Below, piece after piece: positions 1 to 4,839 of a stretch of DNA of 5,177 bases. Both the position numbers and the translations under genes were made by a program. The DNA is taken from the NCBI GenBank assembly GCA_024642025.1, contig JAHEBY010000213.1:1-5177 (forward strand), read 5' to 3'. Every line of letters begins with the position of its first letter. Position 1 is the first letter of the stretch. A model generated the notes under the pieces. It did no database searches and had not been told where the DNA came from. It was given only the letters and a program-made list of their open reading frames with translations. Origin of the DNA: Comamonadaceae bacterium. GTDB lineage: Bacteria; Pseudomonadota; Gammaproteobacteria; Burkholderiales; Burkholderiaceae_C.

Positions 1-550
1 GCTTGTGCAAGGCCCGCGCAACCAGCTCCTTGCCAGAGCCCGATTCGCCGGTAATCATCACCGTCACATTGCTCTGACTTAAACGCCCGATGGCGCGAAA
101 AACCTCCTGCATGGCGGGCGCCTGCCCCAACATTTCGGGTGCCATGGCAGATTTCTCCATCGCCACGTCTTCGCGCAGGCTCTCCTCCACGGCGCGACGA
201 ATGAGGGATACCGCCTTAGGCACATCAAACGGTTTCGGCAAATATTCAAAGGCGCCACCCTGAAACGCAGACACCGCGCTGTCCAGATCTGAGAACGCCG
301 TCATGATGATGACGGGCAGCCCGGGATGCTTGGCTTTGACCTTGTCCAACAGCTCCAGGCCCGAACCGCCAGGCATGCGAATATCGCTCACCATGACTTG
401 TGGGCCGTCTTCGTCGGCGGCATTGTCAAGTGCTGTAAGCACGTCACGCAAGTTGGTGAAGCTGCGGGTCGGCAGGTTATCCCTTAACAGGGCCTTTTCC
501 AGAACGAAGCGTATGGACTGGTCATCATCTACGATCCAAATAGGCTTCAT
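1..550 (-). CDS. ntrC: Nitrogen regulation response regulator NtrC, N-terminal part (cut by window edge)
   Basis: NtrC is the cytoplasmic, DNA-binding partner of NtrB; when phosphorylated it oligomerises and drives sigma-54 RNA polymerase at nitrogen genes. The 183 visible codons hold a complete receiver domain (about residues 3-120): acidic pocket D8-D9-D10, phospho-acceptor D56 in VSDIRMPGG, T84 and K106 in YLPKPFD. After a short linker the AAA+ domain begins, with Walker A GESGSGKE at 168-175. The GAFTGA loop, Walker B and Fis-type helix-turn-helix would lie beyond position 1, so only about 40% of the usual ~470-480 residues is present. The ATG at 550 lies 37 bp after the ntrB stop, with an AGGA about 12 bases upstream as a somewhat distant ribosome binding site. 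The close pairing with ntrB on the same strand supports NtrC over other NtrC-family regulators. No frameshift is seen. Confidence 0.96.
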   Translation of the reverse strand, partial: MKPIWIVDDDQSIRFVLEKALLRDNLPTRSFTNLRDVLTALDNAADEDGPQVMVSDIRMPGGSGLELLDKVKAKHPGLPVIIMTAFSDLDSAVSAFQGGAFEYLPKPFDVPKAVSLIRRAVEESLREDVAMEKSAMAPEMLGQAPAMQEVFRAIGRLSQSNVTVMITGESGSGKELVARALHK

Positions 551-587
551 GTCGTTGGCTATTCCTGGTGTTGCGGCCCGATTGACA

Positions 588-1679
588 TCAAGGCAGCGGT
601 ATCAATATTCTGAAATCCGTCCGGCCAGACACACTTTCGCATTCAATCAGGCCTTGATGCTGTTGCACAAAGGTCTGGGCCAAGGTGAGCCCCAGCCCGG
701 AGCCGCCCTCCCTGCCCGACACGAGCGGATAGAAAATGCTGTCCCTGATCGACTCGGGTATGCCCGGTCCATTGTCAATGACATGCAATTCCAGTGCCAA
801 CCGGTAGCGCTGCTTACCAAATGTCACCTGTCGTGCGACGCGCGTGCAAAAACTCAAACACGCATCCCCTTGGGCAATCCGTTCAGTCAAGGCCTGACAG
901 GCGTTCTGGGCAATGTTGAGCACCGACTGAATCAAATGTTCGCGATCACCCCGCAGGACTGGGATGGACGTGTCGTAGTCGCGGACGACGCGCAAGCCCT
1001 TGGGAAACTCGGCCAGAACGAGCGATCGAACCCGCTCGCAAACCTCATGAATATTGACATCCCCGACCAGATGCGGCCGTCGATGCGGTGCCAGCAGCCG
1101 GTCCACCAGCGTTTGCAGGCGGTCCGCTTCATGAATGATGACCTGCGTGTATTCCTTCAACCCCCTGGACTCCACCTCCATTTCCAGCAATTGGGCGGCT
1201 CCGCGTATGCCCCCCAGCGGGTTCTTGATTTCGTGGGCGAGATTGCGGATAAGCTCCTTGTTGGCCTGAGCCTGATCCGCCAGCCGCTCTTCCCGATCCT
1301 GTCGGGTTTGTTGTTCGAGCGGCAAAACCTCGACAATGATTTGCCCGATTACGTCCGTTTGGGTCACGATGACGTGCACAGGCATGGCTTCCTGGCCCTG
1401 ACGCTTGAGCCACGTGTCATATCGGAGCGCCGCAAACTCGTTGCCTCGCGCTCCCTGCAGGGCGCTGATCAGGAGGTGTGGCTCGGTAAAGTAATCGGGG
1501 AAAACCGATCCTTCAATTGAGCGACGTGAAGTGCCTAGCGCGTCCTCCAGCGTGGCATTGGCAAAAAGCACAGATCCATCGTCACGCACAACGGCTACCA
1601 GCGTAGCCAGCAGGTCGAACGACTGGAATTGCCCATTAGAGGAAGATGCGGCTTTAGCCGCTGCAGCAGACTTTTTCAA
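588..1679 (-). CDS. glnL: Nitrogen regulation sensor histidine kinase/phosphatase NtrB (GlnL)
   Basis: NtrB is the soluble kinase/phosphatase that sets NtrC phosphorylation, normally under PII (GlnB) control. The 363-residue product, close to the ~350 usual for the family, has a PAS domain (about 20-125), a dimerisation/phosphorylation domain with the H-box RNLAHEIKNPLGG (H149), an N-box NIAQNACQAL (N255, N259), G1 box DNGPGIP (302-308), the NtrB-typical FYPLVSGREGG (316-326) and G2 box GSGLGL (326-331). No membrane segment is present, as expected for NtrB. The start is inferred: TTG at 1679 is the only common start codon between the in-frame stop at 1715-1713 and the PAS domain. It has no clear ribosome binding site but lies 5 bp after the preceding stop, so translation is probably coupled. 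The first 15 residues are Ala/Ser/Lys-rich and do not resemble the E. coli N-terminus. Family identity is very secure; the exact start is not. Confidence 0.96.
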   Translation of the reverse strand: MKKSAAAAKAASSSNGQFQSFDLLATLVAVVRDDGSVLFANATLEDALGTSRRSIEGSVFPDYFTEPHLLISALQGARGNEFAALRYDTWLKRQGQEAMPVHVIVTQTDVIGQIIVEVLPLEQQTRQDREERLADQAQANKELIRNLAHEIKNPLGGIRGAAQLLEMEVESRGLKEYTQVIIHEADRLQTLVDRLLAPHRRPHLVGDVNIHEVCERVRSLVLAEFPKGLRVVRDYDTSIPVLRGDREHLIQSVLNIAQNACQALTERIAQGDACLSFCTRVARQVTFGKQRYRLALELHVIDNGPGIPESIRDSIFYPLVSGREGGSGLGLTLAQTFVQQHQGLIECESVSGRTDFRILIPLP

Positions 1680-1684
1680 GTCTG

Positions 1685-2188
1685 CTATTTTGACGCAGGT
1701 AGCCGGCCGAGTTCACGGCGAATGCCGTCTATGTCGCTTTCATTTCGAGAAAGACTGGCCTTGAGCTCAGCGACCCGATCCAGATATTTCTGGTAATTGC
1801 GCGCTTCACTCCCGATCTTCTCGGGTTCACCGTTGTTGTACTCACGGGCCAGCTCAGCCTGACGAGCCTCGGCCTTCTTGAGTTCAGCTTCCAGAATCAA
1901 GCGGGCATCCGAGTCGCGGGACTTCTGATCCTGGGAGTCAACACGGGGTGTCGATGGCTGCGCCACATTCGGCGCATTGGCCGCCCTGGCGGTTGCCGCG
2001 CCGGAAGCTGCTGGCTTTGTTCCTTTGATAATCGTTACGTTCGAGCCCTCAAGCAGCTTGCATCCCGACTTCTCCGAGGTGGGCTTGGTGTTGGTGTATT
2101 CATTGCCGCAACGGTAAATGGCGTCCTGCGAAAAACTGCTGGATGCAAAGAAAAGCGCGGCTAAGGGTACTGATAAAACAATTTTCAT
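1685..2188 (-). CDS. Secreted DUF4124-type protein with C-terminal coiled coil, function unknown
   Basis: The function is not known. The 167-residue product begins with a Sec signal peptide (K2, hydrophobic 3-15, Ser-rich region, probable cleavage around 20-22), so it should act in the periplasm. Next comes a short DUF4124-like module, IYRCGNEYTN (24-33) to NVTII (50-54), with Cys27 and Cys43 able to form a disulfide. A low-complexity Ala/Pro/Thr linker follows (about 58-85), then a charged helical region (about 94-163) with coiled-coil character, including a YNNGEPEK patch (117-124). I chose ATG at 2188 over the ATG at 2203: GGAT sits 6 bases upstream, and the signal peptide then starts cleanly with MK. 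The gene lies between the glnA terminator and ntrB, 5 bp from the ntrB start, so it is probably co-transcribed with ntrBC. A role in nitrogen control is not shown by the sequence. The DUF4124 assignment is from recalled motif similarity. Confidence 0.88.
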   Translation of the reverse strand: MKIVLSVPLAALFFASSSFSQDAIYRCGNEYTNTKPTSEKSGCKLLEGSNVTIIKGTKPAASGAATARAANAPNVAQPSTPRVDSQDQKSRDSDARLILEAELKKAEARQAELAREYNNGEPEKIGSEARNYQKYLDRVAELKASLSRNESDIDGIRRELGRLPASK

Positions 2189-2193
2189 TGGCA

Positions 2194-2197
2194 ATCC
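2194..2197 (-). promoter_or_regulatory. Ribosome binding site deciding the start of the DUF4124-type gene
   Basis: GGAT on the minus strand, six bases before ATG 2188. It favours this ATG over the in-frame ATG at 2203, which has no comparable purine-rich sequence and would put five extra residues before the signal peptide. These bases are also part of the inverted repeat arm 2188-2197. Confidence 0.6.
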
Positions 2198-2246
2198 ATG
2201 CATCCGGTAGGTGCATGCTTAACGCACGAGTATGCGTCAAGTGCAC

Positions 2247-2274
2247 ACCTTATCAAAATTTACGGGATTGCCAA
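2247..2274 (-). promoter_or_regulatory. Possible sigma-70 promoter for the DUF4124-ntrB-ntrC unit
   Basis: Reading the minus strand just after the glnA terminator: TTGGCA (2274-2269) as a -35, a 16-bp spacer and TAAGGT (2252-2247) as a poor -10, which would start RNA near 2240. An overlapping GATAAG (2254-2249) is an alternative -10 with too short a spacer. No GG-N10-GC element was seen in this gap. A promoter is expected here because a terminator precedes it, but the match is weak. Confidence 0.3.
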
Positions 2275-2277
2275 ATG

Positions 2278-2306
2278 AAAAAAGGACGGCCAAAGCCGTC
2301 CTTTTT
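2278..2306 (-). terminator. Rho-independent terminator after glnA (symmetrical)
   Basis: A GC-rich 7-bp stem GGACGGC (2284-2290) pairs with GCCGTCC (2295-2301) around a CAAA loop, flanked by six A at 2278-2283 and five T at 2302-2306. Read on the minus strand it ends in six T, about 20 bp after the glnA stop, so it fits as the glnA terminator. The A/T tracts make it formally bidirectional, but no plus-strand gene feeds into it. Confidence 0.9.
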
Positions 2307-2313
2307 ATGCAAC

Positions 2314-2326
2314 ACCCCTGTGGGGT
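2314..2326. repeat. Small hairpin at the glnA stop codon
   Basis: ACCCC (2314-2318) and GGGGT (2322-2326) pair around a 3-base loop. The stem touches the last base of the glnA TAA stop and precedes the main terminator. It has no T tract and is unlikely to terminate alone; it may help protect the mRNA 3' end. Confidence 0.4.
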
Positions 2327-3741
2327 TACAGCGAGTAATACATCTCAAACTCGATGGGGTGAGTGGCCATGCGAAGCCGGGTCACTTCACCCATCTTGAG
2401 GTCAATGTAGGCGTCCAGCATCGCGTCGGTGAACACGCCGCCTTTGGTCAGGAAGCCTCGGTCTGCGTTGAGGCAATCCAGAGCCTGGTCCAGACTGTGG
2501 CAAACGGTAGGTATCTTTGCATCTTCCTCTGGGGGCAGATGGTACAGATCCTTCGTGGCAGCCTCGCCGGGATGAATCTTGTTCTCAATACCGTCCAGAC
2601 CCGCCATCAGCAAAGCCGAGAAGCACAGGTACGGATTGGCCAGCGGATCAGGGAAACGGGCTTCAATGCGACGACCGCGCGGATTGGCCACGTGCGGAAT
2701 GCGGATGGAAGCGGAACGGTTGCGTGATGAGTAAGCCAGTTTCACAGGCGCCTCAAAACCGGGGACCAGGCGCTTGTAGCTGTTGGTGCCTGGGTTGGTA
2801 ATGGCGTTCAGCGCACGGGCATGCTTGATGATGCCACCCACGTAATACAGGGCGATGTCCGACAGGCCCGCATAGCCGTCGCCGGCAAACAGGTTTTTAC
2901 CGTCTTTTGCGATGGACTGGTGCACGTGCATACCGGAGCCGTTGTCGCCAACGAGTGGTTTTGGCATGAAGGTAGCCGTTTTGCCATACGCATTGGCAAC
3001 GTTCTGAACCACGTATTTCAAAATCTGCGTCCAGTCAGCGCGCTGTACCAGGGTGCTGAAACGGGTACCGATTTCGTTTTGACCGGCACCAGCCACTTCA
3101 TGGTGGAACACTTCCACGGGAACACCCAGGCTTTCGAGAATCAGCGACATCTCGGCGCGCATATCCTGCGTGCTGTCGACTGGCGGCACAGGGAAGTAAC
3201 CCCCCTTCACCGTTGGGCGATGGCCGCGGTTGCCGCCTTCGATTTTCTTGCCTGAGTTCCAGGGTGCTTCGTATTCGTCCACCTTGAAGAAGGTGCCCGA
3301 CATATCGGTATTCCAGCGCACGTCATCAAAAATGAAGAACTCTGGCTCAGGACCGAAGAACGCCGTATCGCCAATGCCTGAGGCTTTCAGGTAAGCCTCT
3401 GCGCGTTTGGCAATGGAACGTGGGTCGCGGTCGTAGGCTTTGCCGTCGCTTGGCTCCACCACGTCGCAGCTCATGAACAGCGTGGTTTCTTCAAAGAAGG
3501 GGTCAATGTTGGCCGTGTTGGGATCCGGCATCAGCTGCATGTCGGAAGCTTCAATACCCTTCCAGCCAGCAATGGATGAACCGTCGAACGCGTGGCCCGA
3601 TGTGAATTTGTCCTCGTCAAAGTGCGACACGGGAACCGTGACGTGCTGTTCTTTGCCACGCGTGTCAGTGAAACGGAAATCAACAAACTTGACTTCGTTT
3701 TCCTTCACCATCTTGATTACGTCAGCGACGGTCTTGGCCAT
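2326..3741 (-). CDS. glnA: Glutamine synthetase, type I (adenylylation-regulated)
   Basis: GlnA makes glutamine from glutamate, ammonia and ATP in the cytoplasm and is the main entry for ammonium at low concentration; the family forms dodecamers. The 471-residue product is full length (E. coli ~469). Visible motifs: DGSSIAGW (53-60) in the N-terminal domain; the metal/substrate motif GPEPEFFIF (130-138) with E132 and E134; HHEVAGAGQNEI (213-224) with E215 and E223; GSGMHVHQS (268-276) with H272; NPGTNSYKRL (316-325); PGFEAP (327-332); NRSASIRIP (341-349); and RRIEARFPDP (357-366). Y400 in KDLYHLPPEE matches the tyrosine adenylylated by GlnE, so covalent control by the PII/GlnE cascade is expected. 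ATG 3741 is chosen over an adjacent upstream TTG because AGGAG lies at the right distance. It is preceded by a sigma-54 promoter with NtrC sites and followed by a terminator. No key residue is missing. Confidence 0.99.
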   Translation of the reverse strand: MAKTVADVIKMVKENEVKFVDFRFTDTRGKEQHVTVPVSHFDEDKFTSGHAFDGSSIAGWKGIEASDMQLMPDPNTANIDPFFEETTLFMSCDVVEPSDGKAYDRDPRSIAKRAEAYLKASGIGDTAFFGPEPEFFIFDDVRWNTDMSGTFFKVDEYEAPWNSGKKIEGGNRGHRPTVKGGYFPVPPVDSTQDMRAEMSLILESLGVPVEVFHHEVAGAGQNEIGTRFSTLVQRADWTQILKYVVQNVANAYGKTATFMPKPLVGDNGSGMHVHQSIAKDGKNLFAGDGYAGLSDIALYYVGGIIKHARALNAITNPGTNSYKRLVPGFEAPVKLAYSSRNRSASIRIPHVANPRGRRIEARFPDPLANPYLCFSALLMAGLDGIENKIHPGEAATKDLYHLPPEEDAKIPTVCHSLDQALDCLNADRGFLTKGGVFTDAMLDAYIDLKMGEVTRLRMATHPIEFEMYYSL

Positions 3742-3747
3742 CAAATA

Positions 3748-3752
3748 CTCCT
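3748..3752 (-). promoter_or_regulatory. Strong ribosome binding site of glnA
   Basis: AGGAG on the minus strand, with six bases between it and ATG 3741. The spacing fixes the start at this ATG; a TTG codon directly upstream in frame (3744) would leave only three bases and is not needed. Confidence 0.85.
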
Positions 3753-3786
3753 GTTGGATTAGTTTATAAAAGCGGGTGTCCGTAGA

Positions 3787-3803
3787 ACGCAGGTTTTATG
3801 CCA
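3787..3803 (-). promoter_or_regulatory. Sigma-54 (RpoN) promoter of glnA
   Basis: The minus strand reads TGGCATAAAACCTGCGT. GG at 3802-3801 and GC at 3790-3789 are separated by exactly 10 bases, giving the invariant GG-N10-GC of -24/-12 promoters; the flanks fit TGGCAY and YTGCR well. RNA would start about 12 bases beyond the GC, near 3777, leaving a short leader of about 36 bases with the AGGAG site. It sits upstream of glnA and downstream of NtrC-type sites, as in other proteobacterial glnA genes. Confidence 0.85.
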
Positions 3804-3809
3804 GTCTGG

Positions 3810-3821
3810 CGGGCAAGCCCG
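3810..3821. repeat. Short perfect inverted repeat just upstream of the -24 element
   Basis: CGGGC/GCCCG separated by AA (3810-3821), followed by a second small palindrome CCAG-T-CTGG (3801-3809) that overlaps the -24 element. There is no T tract, so neither looks like a terminator. Whether they matter for promoter function cannot be judged from the sequence. Confidence 0.35.
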
Positions 3822-3863
3822 AATGAGGAAAGATCACATTTTGCCCTGAGTTTGTGCAGGCAT

Positions 3864-3880
3864 TGGGTCTGACCGACCCA
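3864..3880. repeat. GC-rich hairpin in the cinA-like/glnA intergenic region
   Basis: TGGGTC (3864-3869) pairs perfectly with GACCCA (3875-3880) around a 5-base loop. On the minus strand it lies about 100 bp after the stop of the CinA-like gene. It lacks a following T tract, so it is at best a weak 3'-end structure for the upstream transcript; no canonical terminator was found in this gap. Confidence 0.4.
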
Positions 3881-3924
3881 CAAACCCCCGCCTCGCCGAA
3901 TTTGCCACCGATCCATACACCATA

Positions 3925-3943
3925 TTGCACCAATATAGTGCAA
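3925..3943. promoter_or_regulatory. NtrC binding site 1 (strong) upstream of glnA
   Basis: TTGCACCAATATAGTGCAA is a dyad with perfect 6-bp arms TTGCAC/GTGCAA. It matches the known NtrC enhancer pattern (TGCACCA-N3-TGGTGCA type) closely. Its centre lies about 157 bp upstream of the predicted sigma-54 start, a normal enhancer distance. The ntrC gene is in the same locus, supporting autologous control. Confidence 0.85.
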
Positions 3944-3950
3944 ACCTATC

Positions 3951-3969
3951 TTGCACCAAAATAATGCGC
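3951..3969. promoter_or_regulatory. NtrC binding site 2 (weaker) upstream of glnA
   Basis: TTGCACCAAAATAATGCGC matches site 1 at 15 of 19 positions, with one perfect half (TTGCACCAA) and one degenerate half. Centre-to-centre distance to site 1 is 26 bp, and its centre is about 183 bp upstream of the predicted start. Paired strong and weak sites are common at NtrC enhancers, where they promote cooperative binding. Confidence 0.65.
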
Positions 3970-3975
3970 CGAATA

Positions 3976-4839
3976 TTAACGCACCAATTCGGGACCCAAT
4001 TTGGCTTGGGCGAGTTGAAGGCCGGCTAACAGTGCGGCATACGCATGTCCAACCGCAGCGGGGTTGCCTTTGACACCCAGCTCAATATGCCGCCCATATT
4101 CGGGATGGTCCACGCTGGGCAAACTGAAAACCCTGACGCCTTGAAATTGCGACTCAATGGCTTCCATAAGCGGCGTCAGGGCCGCCTCCATGGCACCGTA
4201 GACGATCACAGACTGCTCCACCCATACCCCGCGCTGAAACAAGTGTTTGCAATGGGTATCCAGCACCCACTGCATCATGGGCCAGGCCATGACGGGGAAA
4301 CCGGGCACAAAATGCACAGCTCCACCCTCAGCGCCCGAGCATGAAAATCCGGCAATCTTGTTGTAGGGGTTGGGAATGATCTCGGCACCCATGGGAAACA
4401 CCCCCATGTTGAGCCGGTGCACGTTGTCTGGCCGGTCCGGTTCGTAAGCGATGCCTTGCTCGCGGGCCACGTCCTGCATGCGTTCGCGGATCAAGGCTTC
4501 TGCTTGCGGGTGCAGGGCAAGTGCCACGCCCAGGGCACGGGCGGCGCACTGCCGGGTATGGTCATCAGGGGTAGCGCCGATGCCACCGCATGAGAAAACC
4601 ACGTCACCGGAGTTAAACGCACGCTTCAACGTGGCGGTGATGCGATCTGGCGAGTCACCTACGTAGTCCGCATAGTCAAGTTGCAGGCCGCGCTCGCCAA
4701 GCAACTCGATGACTTTGGGCATGTGTTTGTCTGCCCGTTTGCCGGAAAGGATTTCGTCTCCAACGATGATCAGCCCGAACTTCGGGATACGGGTCGGGGC
4801 GGCGCCCGCGATTTCAGGGCTCACGATGGGTAGCGTCAT
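3976..4839 (-). CDS. CinA-type MoCF domain protein (molybdopterin-binding-like), stand-alone
   Basis: A 287-residue protein that is almost entirely the N-terminal, MoCF-like domain of competence/damage-inducible protein CinA; the C-terminal nicotinamide-nucleotide amidase domain is absent. In full-length CinA the MoCF (COG1058) domain has been linked to ADP-ribose pyrophosphatase activity; for short forms the substrate is unknown. Visible motifs: FGLIIVGDEILSGKRADKH (21-39), FSCGGIGATPDDHT (82-95), NPYNKIAGF (157-165) and a VPGFPVMAWPM loop (178-188). ATG 4839 is chosen because the family core begins near residue 20; no good ribosome binding site is seen, and the start lies inside the upstream gene, whose stop is at 4814, so coupling is likely. 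The same frame stays open further upstream, but that stretch codes the membrane protein in another frame. Despite the family name, nothing here indicates competence or molybdenum cofactor synthesis. Confidence 0.88.
   Translation of the reverse strand: MTLPIVSPEIAGAAPTRIPKFGLIIVGDEILSGKRADKHMPKVIELLGERGLQLDYADYVGDSPDRITATLKRAFNSGDVVFSCGGIGATPDDHTRQCAARALGVALALHPQAEALIRERMQDVAREQGIAYEPDRPDNVHRLNMGVFPMGAEIIPNPYNKIAGFSCSGAEGGAVHFVPGFPVMAWPMMQWVLDTHCKHLFQRGVWVEQSVIVYGAMEAALTPLMEAIESQFQGVRVFSLPSVDHPEYGRHIELGVKGNPAAVGHAYAALLAGLQLAQAKLGPELVR

Larger units (their letters stand above)
2188..2274. repeat. 10-bp perfect inverted repeat spanning the DUF4124 gene leader
   Basis: TTGGCAATCC at 2188-2197 and GGATTGCCAA at 2265-2274 are perfect inverted copies separated by 67 bp. 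The start-proximal arm covers the ribosome binding site and the A of the start codon. Smaller inverted repeats lie inside: ACGCA/TGCGT (2222-2226 with 2233-2237) and CATGCA/TGCATG (2197-2202 with 2212-2217). The pairs are read directly from the sequence; any regulatory role is inferred. Confidence 0.7.

Noticed and set aside
303..1520. A 405-codon open frame on the plus strand opposite ntrB and the start of ntrC
   Set aside because: It lies antisense to two genes with clear family motifs, has no recognisable domain or ribosome binding site, and is explained by codon bias on the opposite strand.
2189..2203. Upstream ATG at 2203 for the DUF4124-type gene
   Set aside because: It lacks a ribosome binding site and adds MHGLP before an otherwise standard signal peptide; ATG 2188 has GGAT at good spacing.
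2235..2240. TTGACG on the minus strand as a near-perfect -35 box
   Set aside because: No acceptable -10 box lies 16-18 bp downstream before the start codon (the bases there are CATGCA-like).
2143..2727. A 194-codon plus-strand open frame crossing the terminator and the 3' end of glnA
   Set aside because: It runs through a structured non-coding region and then antisense to highly conserved glnA sequence; the product has no family resemblance.
3764..3769. TATAAA on the minus strand as a sigma-70 -10 box for glnA
   Set aside because: No convincing -35 lies at 16-18 bp upstream, and the start would leave almost no room before the ribosome binding site; the sigma-54 element is much stronger.
3830..3845. 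GATCACATTTTG as an IHF site between enhancer and promoter
   Set aside because: It breaks the WATCAA-N4-TTR consensus at several fixed positions.
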